DNA of 64,000 nucleotides from Citrobacter rodentium NBRC 105723 = DSM 16636 (GCF_021278985.1 NZ_CP082833.1:2046001-2110000); one strand, 5' to 3'. Shown: positions 54,831-64,000, numbered from the stretch's first letter. Numbers and translations: made by a program. Notes: generated by a model from the sequence alone, not told the origin.

Positions 54831-55090
54831 AGGTAGTCCCTCCGCGCCAGACATAACGGCGCAGAAATCATTTTCAGGCGTGGCAAAGCCTTACCTGACA
54901 GGCAACATAGTAGTCGTAACAGGGACGTTTTAGCGTCGCTGTCTTACGTAGCCGGTAAGACAGCGCAGGGCAGGCTTACCGGAAAAAAACGTATCTCCAT
55001 CGGGGGAGAGGGGTGGGATCGGGATCCATAAATCCTCCGGTAAGTGAATGATTTAAGCCGTAGATCATACTATTTACGGCGATTCTGGCG
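54831..55090 (-). promoter_or_regulatory. mgtA 5' leader (Mg2+-responsive, with mgtL)
   Basis: About 260 bases between the presumed start of transcription and mgtA. Includes mgtL and, after its stop, a symmetrical segment around 54945-54985 (CTTACG...CCGGTAAGACAG) able to form hairpins. The Mg2+ response is known for this leader in Salmonella; here it is inferred from mgtL. Confidence 0.7.
54976..55029 (-). CDS. mgtL: mgtA leader peptide MgtL
   Basis: 17 codons, [17 protein letters not shown], aligned with E. coli/Salmonella MgtL ([17 protein letters not shown]): Asp/Glu and Pro codons are kept, the C-terminal half has changed. Pro codon translation and Mg2+ control whether transcription reads through into mgtA. 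A GGAGGAT site lies before the ATG. Confidence 0.88.
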   Translation of the reverse strand: [17 protein letters not shown]

Positions 55091-55092
55091 AT

Positions 55093-55127
55093 ATAATAAC
55101 TACCTGTGATTAAACGAAACGTATACA
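55093..55127 (-). promoter_or_regulatory. PhoP-type box and -10 of mgtA
   Basis: On the reverse strand TGTATA and CGTTTA half-sites (55111-55127) 5 bases apart, two changes from the PhoP consensus, with TATTAT (55093-55098) 12 bases downstream, the spacing of PhoP-activated promoters. Confidence 0.65.
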
Positions 55128-55257
55128 TAAAATTATTCGCGTCGCCTGACGGCGGCAGCCTGAAGGATGAAGTGTGTAAACAGACTTTGCCCATTGTGTT
55201 TCAGATGAGTACAGTTACCCTCTTTACATCACTTGCGGCAGACCACGGGAACACAGG

Positions 55258-56205
55258 ATGCAAAATCGATTGACAATCAAAGACATCGCCCGCCTGAGCG
55301 GCGTGGGAAAATCCACGGTTTCCCGCGTGCTGAACAACGAAAGCGGCGTGAGCGAACGTACCCGCGAGCGCGTGGAAGCGGTGATGAATCAGCACGGTTT
55401 TTCCCCCTCCCGCTCCGCGCGCGCCATGCGCGGGCAGAGCGATAAAGTGGTCGCCATTATCGTCACTCGTCTGGATTCGCTATCGGAAAATCTCGCCGTT
55501 CAGACAATGCTGCCGGTGTTTTACGAGCAGGGCTACGATCCCATCATGATGGAAAGTCAATTTTCAGCGGAGAAAGTCGACGAGCATCTGGGCATGCTGC
55601 GACGCCGCAATATTGACGGCGTGGTGCTGTTCGGCTTTACCGGTATTCCTGACGCGATGCTGGCTCCCTGGCAATCCTCGCTGGTGCTGCTGGCGCGCGA
55701 TGCGAAAGGCTTCGCGTCGGTTTGCTACGACGATGAAGGGGCGATTAACATGCTGATGCAGCGCCTGTATGAACGAGGACACCGCCATATCAGCTTCCTC
55801 GGCGTGCCGCACAGCGACGTCACCACCGGTAAACGCCGCCATGAAGCCTACCTTGCGTTTTGCAGGCAGCACAAACTGCATCCGGTTGCCGCCCTGCCGG
55901 GTCTGGCGATGAAGCAGGGCTACGATTATGCCGCCAGCGTGATGACGCCCGAAACCAGCGCGCTACTCTGCGCCACCGATACCCTTGCGCTCGGCGCCAG
56001 CAAGTATTTGCAGGAGCGGCGGATCGACACCCTGCAACTGGCGAGCGTAGGCAACACGCCGCTGATGAAGTTCCTCCACCCGGAAATCATCACCGTCGAT
56101 CCAGGCTATGCCGAAGCCGGTCGCCAGGCGGCTTGCCAGCTGATCGAGCAGATTAACGATCGCTGCGATCTGCGCCAGATCGTGATCCCTTCCACTCTCT
56201 CCTGA
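55258..56205 (+). CDS. treR: Trehalose operon repressor TreR
   Basis: 315 residues, LacI family. HTH TIKDIARLSGVGKSTVSRVL (residues 6-25), hinge, then periplasmic-binding-protein-like domain with the inducer site for trehalose-6-phosphate. Precedes treB by 142 bases. Start with GGGAAC-type site. Confidence 0.96.
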   Translation: MQNRLTIKDIARLSGVGKSTVSRVLNNESGVSERTRERVEAVMNQHGFSPSRSARAMRGQSDKVVAIIVTRLDSLSENLAVQTMLPVFYEQGYDPIMMESQFSAEKVDEHLGMLRRRNIDGVVLFGFTGIPDAMLAPWQSSLVLLARDAKGFASVCYDDEGAINMLMQRLYERGHRHISFLGVPHSDVTTGKRRHEAYLAFCRQHKLHPVAALPGLAMKQGYDYAASVMTPETSALLCATDTLALGASKYLQERRIDTLQLASVGNTPLMKFLHPEIITVDPGYAEAGRQAACQLIEQINDRCDLRQIVIPSTLS

Positions 56206-56256
56206 ACCGCAAACGAGCACTTTGTGAGCGGTAATTTGTGATCTTCGCTGCGTTTC

Positions 56257-56268
56257 GGGAACGTTCCC
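56257..56268 (+). promoter_or_regulatory. TreR operator
   Basis: GGGAACGTTCCC, a perfect 12-bp palindrome 80 bases before treB, matching the known TreR-type site. Confidence 0.82.
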
Positions 56269-56347
56269 ATTTTTAAATATTCATCCCGGATATATGCTGT
56301 CGCCAGTTCAACAACACACATTTTCACAGTCATCGCCATGAGGCTTC

Positions 56348-57769
56348 ATGATGAGCAAAATCAAACAAACGGATATCGACCGGCTTATAGAGCTAGTGGG
56401 CGGGCGGGAGAACATCGCCACGGTAAGCCACTGCATTACGCGCCTGCGTTTTGTGCTCAATCAGCCTGCGAACGCCAGGCCGAAAGAGATTGAACAACTG
56501 CCGATGGTCAAAGGCTGCTTTACCAACGCCGGTCAGTTTCAGGTGGTGATTGGCACCGAGGTCGGCGACTACTACAAGGCGCTGCTGGCGACCACCGGCC
56601 AGGCGCACGCCGACAAAGAGCAGGCGAAAAAAGCGGCGCGCCAGAACATGAAGTGGCATGAGCAGCTTATCTCCCACTTCGCTGAGATCTTCTTCCCGCT
56701 GCTGCCGGCGTTGATCAGCGGAGGCCTGATCCTCGGCTTTCGCAACGTGATCGGCGATGTGCCGATGAGCAACGGCCAGACGCTGGCGCAGATGTACCCG
56801 GCACTGAAAACGGCGTATGACTTCCTGTGGCTGATTGGCGAAGCCATCTTCTTCTACCTGCCGGTGGGGATCTGCTGGTCCGCGGTGAAGAAAATGGGCG
56901 GAACGCCAATTCTCGGCATTGTGCTGGGGGTGACGCTGGTGTCGCCACAGCTGATGAACGCTTATCTGCTCGGTCAGCAGTTGCCGGAAGCATGGGACTT
57001 TGGCCTGTTCAGCATCGCCAAAGTCGGCTATCAGGCGCAGGTGATCCCGGCGCTGCTGGCGGGTCTGACCCTCGGCTTTATTGAAACGCGCCTGAAGCGC
57101 ATCGTGCCGGACTATCTGTATCTGGTGGTGGTGCCGGTCTGCTCGTTAATTCTGGCGGTCTTCCTGGCCCATGCGCTGATCGGCCCGTTTGGCCGGATGA
57201 TCGGCGACGGCGTGGCGTTCGCGGTACGCCATCTGATGACCGGCAGCTTCGCGCCGGTGGGCGCCGCGCTGTTCGGCTTCCTTTACGCCCCGCTGGTGAT
57301 AACCGGCGTGCATCAGACGACGCTCGCCATCGATATGCAGATGATCCAGAGCATGAACGGCACGCCGGTCTGGCCGCTGATTGCGCTGTCTAATATCGCC
57401 CAGGCCTCCGCCGTGGTGGGCATAATTATCGCCAGCCGCAAACATAACGAACGCGAAATCTCGGTGCCCGCCGCCATTTCCGCCTACCTGGGCGTTACGG
57501 AACCGGCCATGTACGGCATCAACCTGAAATATCGCTTCCCGATGCTCTGCGCGATGATCGGCTCCGGCCTTGCCGGTCTGCTGTGCGGCCTGAACGGCGT
57601 GATGGCCAACGGGATTGGCGTTGGCGGCCTGCCGGGCATTCTCTCGATACAGCCCTCGTTCTGGCAGGTGTACGCCGTCGCGATGGCCATCGCCATTGTT
57701 ATTCCGATCGTCCTGACCTCGTTCGTTTATCAGCGGAAATTCCGTCAGGGCACCTTACAGATTGTTTGA
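56348..57769 (+). CDS. treB: PTS trehalose-specific EIIBC component
   Basis: 473 residues (start 56348 or 56351). EIIB domain at the N-terminus with the phospho-Cys in SHCITRLRFVLN, then EIIC with about ten membrane helices. Takes up trehalose as trehalose-6-phosphate. Confidence 0.96.
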   Translation: MMSKIKQTDIDRLIELVGGRENIATVSHCITRLRFVLNQPANARPKEIEQLPMVKGCFTNAGQFQVVIGTEVGDYYKALLATTGQAHADKEQAKKAARQNMKWHEQLISHFAEIFFPLLPALISGGLILGFRNVIGDVPMSNGQTLAQMYPALKTAYDFLWLIGEAIFFYLPVGICWSAVKKMGGTPILGIVLGVTLVSPQLMNAYLLGQQLPEAWDFGLFSIAKVGYQAQVIPALLAGLTLGFIETRLKRIVPDYLYLVVVPVCSLILAVFLAHALIGPFGRMIGDGVAFAVRHLMTGSFAPVGAALFGFLYAPLVITGVHQTTLAIDMQMIQSMNGTPVWPLIALSNIAQASAVVGIIIASRKHNEREISVPAAISAYLGVTEPAMYGINLKYRFPMLCAMIGSGLAGLLCGLNGVMANGIGVGGLPGILSIQPSFWQVYAVAMAIAIVIPIVLTSFVYQRKFRQGTLQIV

Positions 57770-57816
57770 CTCTTTTCGGGGCGCAGCAGCGCCCCGCGCA
57801 TAACCAGGAATTTACT

Positions 57817-59472
57817 ATGACCACTCTTCCCCACTGGTGGCAAAACGGCGTTATCTACCAGATCTATCCCAGGAGTTTTCAGGATACGACCGGCAGCGGC
57901 ACCGGCGATCTGCGCGGCGTGACCCTGCGTCTCAACTACCTGCAAAAGCTGGGCGTGGACGCCATCTGGCTGACGCCGTTCTATATCTCGCCGCAGGTCG
58001 ATAACGGCTACGACGTCGCCAGTTATACCGCTATCGACCCGGCCTACGGCACGCTCGACGACTTCGACGAGCTGGTTGCCCAGGCCAAAGCGCGCGGCAT
58101 CCGCATTATCCTCGACATGGTGTTTAACCACACCTCCACCCAGCACCCGTGGTTTCACGCGGCGCAGGAGAGAAACAGTCCCTATCGCGCGTTTTATATC
58201 TGGCGCGACGGCGAACCCGACCAGCCGCCGAACAACTGGTGCTCCAAATTTGGCGGCAGCGCCTGGCGCTGGCACGCGCAGAGCGGGCAATATTATCTGC
58301 ACCTTTTCGCGCCGGAGCAGGCGGATCTGAACTGGGAGAACCCGGCGGTGCGCGCCGAACTGAAAAAAGTGTGCGAGTTCTGGGCGGATCGCGGCGTGGA
58401 CGGCCTGCGACTGGACGTCGTGAACCTGATCGCCAAAGATCAGCGCTTTCCTGACGACCCCGACGGCGATGGCCGCCGTTTTTATACCGACGGCCCCCGC
58501 GCCCATGAGTTTCTGCATGAGATGAACCGCGACGTTTTTACGCCGCGCAACCTGATGACCGTCGGCGAGATGTCTTCCACCACCCTGGAACACTGTCAGC
58601 GCTACGCGTCGCTTACCGGCAGCGAACTGTCGATGACCTTTAACTTTCACCATCTGAAGGTCGATTATCCCGGCGGCGAAAAGTGGACGCTGGCAAAGCC
58701 CGACTTTTTAGCGCTGAAAGCGTTGTTTCGCCACTGGCAGCAGGGGATGCATAACGTGGCGTGGAACGCGCTGTTCTGGTGTAACCACGACCAGCCGCGC
58801 ATCGTTTCGCGCTTTGGCGACGAAGGCGAATACCGGGTTCCGGCCGCTAAAATGCTGGCGATGGCGCTGCACGGTATGCAGGGAACGCCGTACATCTACC
58901 AGGGCGAGGAGATCGGTATGACCAATCCGCATTTCTCGCAGATTACCGACTACCGTGACGTCGAGAGCCACAATATGTTCGCGGCAATGCGCGCGCAGGG
59001 AGGCGATGCGGATACGTTACTCGCCATTCTGGCGAGTAAATCGCGCGATAACGGCCGCACGCCGATGCAGTGGGACAAGAGTGAAAACGCCGGTTTCACC
59101 ACCGGCGAACCGTGGATAAAACTGTGCGATAACTACCCCGACATCAACGTGGCGGCGGCGCTTGAAGATCCTGACTCGGTGTTTTACACCTACCAGCGGC
59201 TCATCGCGCTGCGCAAAGCAGAACCGGTGCTGAGCTGGGGCGACTATCAGGATCTGCTGCCGGACAGCCCGCACCTGTGGTGCTATCGTCGGCAATGGCA
59301 GGGGCAGACGCTGCTGGTAGTAGCCAACCTGAGCGGTGAATGCCAGCGCTGGCAGCCAGAGCAAAGCCCGGGAGCGTGGCGGCTGTTAGTGCATAACTAC
59401 GAGGAGACGTCGCCGCAGCCGACGGCGATGACGCTGCGCCCGTTTGAAGCGATCTGGTGGCTGCGGACGTAA
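57817..59472 (+). CDS. treC: Alpha,alpha-phosphotrehalase TreC
   Basis: 551 residues from ATG 57817 (AGGAAT site), same length as E. coli TreC. GH13: LDMVFNHTS, GLRLDVVN with the nucleophile Asp, TVGEMSS acid, and FWCNHDQPR. Splits trehalose-6-P to glucose and glucose-6-P. 47 bases after treB, same operon. Confidence 0.97.
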   Translation: MTTLPHWWQNGVIYQIYPRSFQDTTGSGTGDLRGVTLRLNYLQKLGVDAIWLTPFYISPQVDNGYDVASYTAIDPAYGTLDDFDELVAQAKARGIRIILDMVFNHTSTQHPWFHAAQERNSPYRAFYIWRDGEPDQPPNNWCSKFGGSAWRWHAQSGQYYLHLFAPEQADLNWENPAVRAELKKVCEFWADRGVDGLRLDVVNLIAKDQRFPDDPDGDGRRFYTDGPRAHEFLHEMNRDVFTPRNLMTVGEMSSTTLEHCQRYASLTGSELSMTFNFHHLKVDYPGGEKWTLAKPDFLALKALFRHWQQGMHNVAWNALFWCNHDQPRIVSRFGDEGEYRVPAAKMLAMALHGMQGTPYIYQGEEIGMTNPHFSQITDYRDVESHNMFAAMRAQGGDADTLLAILASKSRDNGRTPMQWDKSENAGFTTGEPWIKLCDNYPDINVAAALEDPDSVFYTYQRLIALRKAEPVLSWGDYQDLLPDSPHLWCYRRQWQGQTLLVVANLSGECQRWQPEQSPGAWRLLVHNYEETSPQPTAMTLRPFEAIWWLRT

Positions 59473-59880
59473 TTCTGCCGCGCATTATTTGCCCGGTGAA
59501 GGTTTAATTGCCGGGCTGAATCCTTCTGACCTCTTGAACCACCTGTTTTTGTTGAATAATTAATCAGAATTTTCCCGAAAGAATTTACAATCCCGCCAGT
59601 GCCCGTCATCTGTACGCTCTGATTTTTACTTTGCGCTACATCAATAAAACTTCAAACACTTTTGATGCAAATCACTACATATAGAATTTAAAATGCACGC
59701 CGCCCCAACATGTTGTATTAATCGACTACAATTGCTACAACTACAACACGCCGAATCAGGGTGGCATTGTGGATAACATGGGTGCGGATTGCGGGAAGTC
59801 ATTGGATAGAGAGATGAATAAACACGTCGCGGCTTCCCCGGCCTTTGTGGATAACCTGTTCTTATAAATATGGAGTGATC
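59473..59880 (+). promoter_or_regulatory. nrdDG promoter region: FNR-like and DnaA-like sites
   Basis: An FNR-type site TTGATGCAAATCAC lies at 59662-59675 and two perfect DnaA boxes (TGTGGATAA) at 59768-59776 and 59846-59854, 78 bases apart. Two imperfect NrdR-like elements (around CTACATATAGAAT, 59675-59690, and AACATGTTGTA, 59709-59719) sit about three helical turns apart. FNR control of nrdD under anaerobiosis is established; the rest is inferred. The first 40 bases hold a GCCCGG/CCGGGC hairpin that may terminate treC. Confidence 0.65.
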
Positions 59881-62019
59881 ATGACACCGCATGTGATGAA
59901 ACGAGATGGCTGTAAAGTGCCGTTTAAATCAGAGCGCATCCAGGAAGCCATTCTGCGTGCAGCTAAAGCAGCGGGAGTCGATGACGCAGATTACTGCGCC
60001 ACCGTCGCAGAAGTCGTCAGCAGCCAGATGAATGAACGCAGTCAGGTCGATATCAATGAGATCCAGACTGCGGTTGAGAACCAGCTGATGTCCGGACCGT
60101 ATAAGCAGCTTGCGCGCGCTTATATAGAATATCGCCACGATCGCGATATTCAGCGCGAGAAGCGCGGTCGTCTGAATCAGGAGATCCGGGGCCTGGTGGA
60201 GCAAACCAACTCCGCGCTGCTCAATGAAAACGCCAACAAAGACAGTAAAGTGATTCCGACCCAGCGCGACCTGCTGGCCGGTATCGTGGCAAAACACTAC
60301 GCCCGTCAGCACCTGCTGCCGCGCGACGTGGTGCAGGCGCACGAGCGCGGCGATATTCACTATCACGATCTCGACTACTCGCCGTTCTTCCCGATGTTCA
60401 ACTGTATGCTGATCGATCTGAAAGGCATGTTGACTCAGGGCTTTAAGATGGGCAACGCGGAGATTGAGCCGCCGAAATCCATCTCCACCGCCACGGCAGT
60501 CACCGCGCAAATCATCGCCCAGGTCGCCAGCCATATTTATGGCGGCACCACCATTAACCGTATTGATGAAGTGCTGGCGCCGTTTGTCACCGCCAGCTTC
60601 AATAAGCACCGTAAAACCGCCGATGAATGGCAGATTCCGGATGCCGACGGCTACGCGCGCTCCCGTACCGAGAAAGAGTGCTACGACGCCTTCCAGTCTC
60701 TGGAATACGAAGTGAATACCCTGCACACCGCCAACGGCCAGACGCCGTTCGTGACCTTTGGCTTCGGGCTGGGCACCAGCTGGGAATCGCGCCTGATTCA
60801 GCAGTCGATTCTGCGTAACCGTATCGCGGGCCTTGGTAAAAACCGTAAAACCGCCGTCTTCCCGAAGCTGGTGTTTGCCATTCGCGACGGCCTGAACCAC
60901 AAGTTTGGCGATCCGAATTACGACATTAAACAGCTGGCGCTGGAGTGCGCGAGCAAGCGCATGTATCCGGACATTCTCAACTACGATCAGGTGGTGAAAG
61001 TGACCGGTTCGTTCAAGACGCCGATGGGCTGCCGCAGCTTCCTCGGCGTGTGGGAGAACGAAAACGGCGAGCAGGTGCATGACGGACGCAACAACCTCGG
61101 CGTTATCAGCCTCAACCTGCCGCGCATCGCGCTGGAAGCGAAAGGCGACGAAGCGACGTTCTGGAAGCTGCTGGATGAGCGGCTGGCGCTGGCGCGCAAG
61201 GCGCTGATGACCCGTATCGCCCGCCTGGAAGGGGTGAAAGCGCGCGTCGCGCCCATCCTCTATATGGAAGGCGCCTGCGGCGTGCGTCTGAAAGCCGACG
61301 ACGATGTGGCGGAGATCTTCAAAAACGGCCGTGCATCCATATCGCTGGGCTATATCGGTATTCATGAAACCATCAACGCGCTGTTTGGCGGCGAACATAT
61401 GTATGACAGCGAAGCGCTGCGCGCCAAAGGTATCGCGATCGTTGAGCGTCTGCGTCAGGCGGTGGATCAGTGGAAAGAAGAAACTGGCTATGGCTTCAGC
61501 CTGTACAGCACGCCGAGCGAAAACCTTTGTGACCGTTTCTGCCGTCTGGATACCGCCGAGTTTGGCGTGGTGCCGGGGGTAACCGATAAAGGCTATTACA
61601 CCAACAGCTTCCACCTCGACGTGGAGAAGAAGGTGAACCCGTACGACAAGATCGATTTCGAAGCGCCCTACCCGCCGCTGGCGAGCGGTGGCTTTATTTG
61701 CTACGGCGAATACCCGAACATTCAGCACAACCTGAAAGCGCTGGAAGACGTCTGGGATTACAGCTACCAGCACGTGCCGTACTATGGCACCAACACGCCA
61801 ATCGACGAGTGCTACGAGTGTGGTTTTACCGGTGAGTTCGAGTGCACCAGCAAAGGCTTCACCTGCCCGAAATGCGGCAACCACGACGCCTCGCGCGTCT
61901 CGGTCACCCGCCGCGTTTGCGGTTATCTGGGCAGCCCCGACGCGCGTCCGTTTAACGCCGGCAAGCAGGAAGAGGTGAAGCGCCGCGTTAAGCATTTAGG
62001 CAATGGGCAGATCGGTTAA
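59881..62019 (+). CDS. nrdD: Anaerobic ribonucleoside-triphosphate reductase (class III)
   Basis: 712 residues from ATG 59881 (GGAGTGATC site), identical in length to E. coli. ATP-cone at the N-terminus, CMLIDLKG core, zinc site with four Cys (CYECGFTGEF, CPKCGNH), and the glycyl-radical region RRVCGYLGSPDARPF at the C-terminus. Makes dNTPs without oxygen; activated by NrdG. Confidence 0.97.
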   Translation: MTPHVMKRDGCKVPFKSERIQEAILRAAKAAGVDDADYCATVAEVVSSQMNERSQVDINEIQTAVENQLMSGPYKQLARAYIEYRHDRDIQREKRGRLNQEIRGLVEQTNSALLNENANKDSKVIPTQRDLLAGIVAKHYARQHLLPRDVVQAHERGDIHYHDLDYSPFFPMFNCMLIDLKGMLTQGFKMGNAEIEPPKSISTATAVTAQIIAQVASHIYGGTTINRIDEVLAPFVTASFNKHRKTADEWQIPDADGYARSRTEKECYDAFQSLEYEVNTLHTANGQTPFVTFGFGLGTSWESRLIQQSILRNRIAGLGKNRKTAVFPKLVFAIRDGLNHKFGDPNYDIKQLALECASKRMYPDILNYDQVVKVTGSFKTPMGCRSFLGVWENENGEQVHDGRNNLGVISLNLPRIALEAKGDEATFWKLLDERLALARKALMTRIARLEGVKARVAPILYMEGACGVRLKADDDVAEIFKNGRASISLGYIGIHETINALFGGEHMYDSEALRAKGIAIVERLRQAVDQWKEETGYGFSLYSTPSENLCDRFCRLDTAEFGVVPGVTDKGYYTNSFHLDVEKKVNPYDKIDFEAPYPPLASGGFICYGEYPNIQHNLKALEDVWDYSYQHVPYYGTNTPIDECYECGFTGEFECTSKGFTCPKCGNHDASRVSVTRRVCGYLGSPDARPFNAGKQEEVKRRVKHLGNGQIG

Positions 62020-62035
62020 TCCTCTGCCACGTTGA

Positions 62036-62130
62036 TGCCCGGTGGCGCTGCGCTTACCGGGCCTACGCTTTCGTTTGCCACCTTTTGCCTGCGTAGGCCT
62101 GATAAGACGCCATCGCGTCGCCATCAGGCA
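62036..62130. repeat. BIME between nrdD and nrdG
   Basis: Two inverted REP units: TGCCCGGTGGCGCTGCGCTT...CCGGGCC (62036-62067) and TAGGCCTGATAAGACGCC...CATCAGGCA (about 62094-62130). Confidence 0.85.
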
Positions 62131-62184
62131 TGACAAGACGGTGCAGGCCCCCTGTTCGGCCTGCGTTCTTTCTGGACATTCGCT

Positions 62185-62649
62185 ATGCAATACCATCAGT
62201 ACTACCCCGTCGACATCGTCAACGGCCCCGGCACCCGCTGCACCCTGTTTGTGTCAGGGTGCGTCCACGAATGCCCCGGCTGCTACAACAAAAGCACCTG
62301 GCGGCTGAACTCCGGCCAGCCGTTTACCAAAGAGATGGAAGACCAGATCGTTAACGATCTGAACGATACGCGCATCCATCGCCAGGGGATCTCCCTTTCC
62401 GGCGGCGATCCGCTGCATCCGCAGAACGTGCCGGATATTCTGAAGCTGGTGCAGCGCATTCGCGCTGAGTGCCCCGGCAAAGATATCTGGGTATGGACCG
62501 GCTATAAGATCGACGAACTCAACGCCGCGCAAATGCAGGTGGTGGATCTGATCAACGTGCTGGTTGACGGCAAGTTTGTGCAGGATCTGAAAGACCCGGC
62601 GCTTATCTGGCGCGGCAGCAGTAATCAGGTAGTGCATCACCTGCGTTAA
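62185..62649 (+). CDS. nrdG: Anaerobic ribonucleotide reductase activating protein NrdG
   Basis: 154 residues. Radical SAM enzyme with CVHECPGCYN binding the 4Fe-4S cluster, SLSGGDPLHP, and WVWTGYKIDEL. Generates the glycyl radical of NrdD. Separated from nrdD by a BIME. Confidence 0.97.
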   Translation: MQYHQYYPVDIVNGPGTRCTLFVSGCVHECPGCYNKSTWRLNSGQPFTKEMEDQIVNDLNDTRIHRQGISLSGGDPLHPQNVPDILKLVQRIRAECPGKDIWVWTGYKIDELNAAQMQVVDLINVLVDGKFVQDLKDPALIWRGSSNQVVHHLR

Positions 62650-62711
62650 CAAGCCTGTTTATGAAATAGCAGACGAACGGCTTCTGTCAGGGCGTTGCTG
62701 GAAAACGCCTC

Positions 62712-64000
62712 TCAAAAACGGCTCACGCACTCCATCGCCACCGCTTTAAATTCGGCGAAATTCTGGCAGGCGCACAGTCGCGTCATGGTGCGCTCGCGCA
62801 GGAAGGTAACGAAAATATCGTAGATCGCCATCGCTTCTTCGTATTCGCTTTTGCTGATGGCGAGTAAAAAGATCACGTGGGCGGTTTCGTCGCCCCAGGC
62901 AATGCCCTGCGGCGCAAGGACGGTATAGACCACCGTTTTTTTCGCCAGCAGACCGAGGGCGTGGGGCAGCGCGATGCTGTCGCCAAGCAGGGTGCTGACA
63001 ATGGCTTCACGCTCAATCACCGAGTCGAGAAACTCCGCGTCGACAAAATCTTCGCTGTGCAGCTGATCGCACAGCGTTTTAAACAGCGTCTGCCTCTCCA
63101 TCTCGCCGTCGATAATGCGAAAATGGGCGGCATCAAAATATTTATTCAGCATCCACGGCCGGGTTCTGTCTACCAGCACCAGCTTGCCAATCTGCTCGAG
63201 CTGGTAGTCGGTAGGAAACGGCGCAATCTGCACCACCGGCTTGTCTTTTTCGCCAATCCGCGCGGTGGAAATCACGAAATCCTCAGCGATGCTCTCGCGC
63301 TGCTCATAGTCGCGCAGGGTCAGCGTCCGTACAATCTCAATCTGCGGATATTTACGCGCCAGCACCGCCTCAATCATTCGCACCATCGCATTGCCCGCAT
63401 CGCACACCAGCAGCACTTTCGGCTGCCGCTGGTAGCCGATGTTGTAACTACGCTCAAGCCCGACGCCAATATGCAAGACCAGAAAACCGATCTCATTTTC
63501 GCTGATGGTATACGGCGTGTATTTTCCCCAACTGGATACCGCCGCCAGGGTCATGTCCCAGGCCATCGGGTAGTGCTGTTTGATATTTTCTAACAGCGGA
63601 TTGGGGATCATGATCTGGTAACGCACCCGGGTGATCATCGTTTTGATATGGGTGAGCAGATCCGCCCGCAGCTGTTCGTCATTCAACAGGTTGTAATTGT
63701 ACTGGGTATTAATAAATTGCAGGATGTAGTTCACCAGCGCCTCTTCGTCATCGGCGTTGATCGCGCTCGGCGCAATCTCCTGCACCTGGCGGGCGGCGAT
63801 ATGCACCTTCAGCCAGTTCACTTCCGATAGCGAAAGGGGATGATTCGCCAGACGCTGTAGCACCGCGGCGATCTCGCGCGCCGCCAGGCACACATTCTCT
63901 TCCACCTCTTCGCTGGCAAATTCCGACAGCGGAAAGCCTTCGCTGATACGACGTACCGCGACGGCGCAGTACAGACGCAGAAACAGCTCGCCTTCGTCGG
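62712..64000 (-). CDS. BglG/MtlR-type PTS-regulated transcription regulator (partial)
   Basis: The frame stops at 62712 and stays open to the right edge, so the N-terminus is missing. C-terminal order: PRD (SENEIGFLVLHIGVGLERSY), GatB-type EIIB-like domain (VCDAGNAMVRM) and EIIA of the mannitol/fructose type with the active His in SIALPHAL. Such regulators are controlled by PTS phosphorylation. Which PTS it serves lies outside; in Salmonella a LevR-like activator occurs after nrdG. Confidence 0.8.
   Translation of the reverse strand, partial: DEGELFLRLYCAVAVRRISEGFPLSEFASEEVEENVCLAAREIAAVLQRLANHPLSLSEVNWLKVHIAARQVQEIAPSAINADDEEALVNYILQFINTQYNYNLLNDEQLRADLLTHIKTMITRVRYQIMIPNPLLENIKQHYPMAWDMTLAAVSSWGKYTPYTISENEIGFLVLHIGVGLERSYNIGYQRQPKVLLVCDAGNAMVRMIEAVLARKYPQIEIVRTLTLRDYEQRESIAEDFVISTARIGEKDKPVVQIAPFPTDYQLEQIGKLVLVDRTRPWMLNKYFDAAHFRIIDGEMERQTLFKTLCDQLHSEDFVDAEFLDSVIEREAIVSTLLGDSIALPHALGLLAKKTVVYTVLAPQGIAWGDETAHVIFLLAISKSEYEEAMAIYDIFVTFLRERTMTRLCACQNFAEFKAVAMECVSRF

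Noticed and set aside
57745..58653. 302-codon open frame opposite treC
   Set aside because: A shadow of treC.
59929..61995. 688-codon open frame opposite nrdD
   Set aside because: A shadow frame caused by codon bias; nrdD on the other strand is certain.

Overview
The window is chromosomal DNA from a member of the Enterobacteriaceae. The right 29 kb (about 34.7-64 kb) keeps the order leuX - ahr - yjgR - lptGF / pepA - holC - valS - yjgN - yjgM - rraB - argI(F) - yjgK - pyrLBI - ridA - mgtA - treRBC - nrdDG, as in the E. coli/Salmonella/Klebsiella/Enterobacter group. REP/BIME elements lie between genes and there is one ERIC element. I cannot fix the genus. The protein variants look nearer to Klebsiella/Enterobacter/Citrobacter-like organisms than to E. 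coli K-12, but that is an impression from memory.

Positions 1-34.7 kb are one end of a large integrative and conjugative element (ICE) of the SPI-7/PFGI-1 class, inserted at the 3' end of the leuX tRNA gene. Order: replication protein (STY4528 type); a Fic protein with a 70-bp-period palindrome array and a HipB-like regulator; an AT-rich gene with a nuclease-like motif; the conjugation block (TIGR03761, DUF3158, STY4534, PilL, TIGR03759, lytic transglycosylase, TIGR03765, TraD, TIGR03747, RAQPRD, TIGR03758, 03745, 03750, 03746, 03749, 03752, 03756 remnant, 03755, TraG); a defence cargo block (DUF4209/HEPN protein and a four-gene HsdS-AAA-HNH-HsdM operon); then ArdC, the MobH relaxase and the tyrosine integrase next to leuX.

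The conjugation machinery is decaying. I see separate lesions in TIGR03765/transglycosylase, traD (two deletions), TIGR03747 (in-frame stop), RAQPRD (frameshift), TIGR03746 (expanded octanucleotide repeat and a start codon that reads ATA), TIGR03752 (frameshift and truncation), TIGR03755 (stop and frameshift) and the integrase (1-base frameshift before the catalytic tyrosine). About 0.5 kb of foreign sulfatase/MFS DNA sits where the TIGR03751 lipoprotein, the TraC-like ATPase, TIGR03757 and most of TIGR03756 should be. The AT-rich cargo genes are all full-length open frames. My reading is an immobilised ICE whose defence cargo has been retained.

The most interesting system is the operon at 24.1-29.8 kb. 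A type I specificity subunit and methylase flank, with essentially no spacing, a PtuA-like ABC-type ATPase and a PtuB-like HNH nuclease, and no HsdR is present. Other notable items are the 70-bp palindrome array upstream of fic, the octanucleotide repeat in TIGR03746, and two AT-rich membrane-protein genes inserted in the conjugation operon.

The core genes look intact. They include classic regulatory leaders: the pyrL attenuator, the mgtL leader with a PhoP-type box, an ArgR box before argI, a TreR-like operator, and an FNR-like site with DnaA-like boxes before nrdD. All family assignments come from reading translated sequence against memory; no database search was run.
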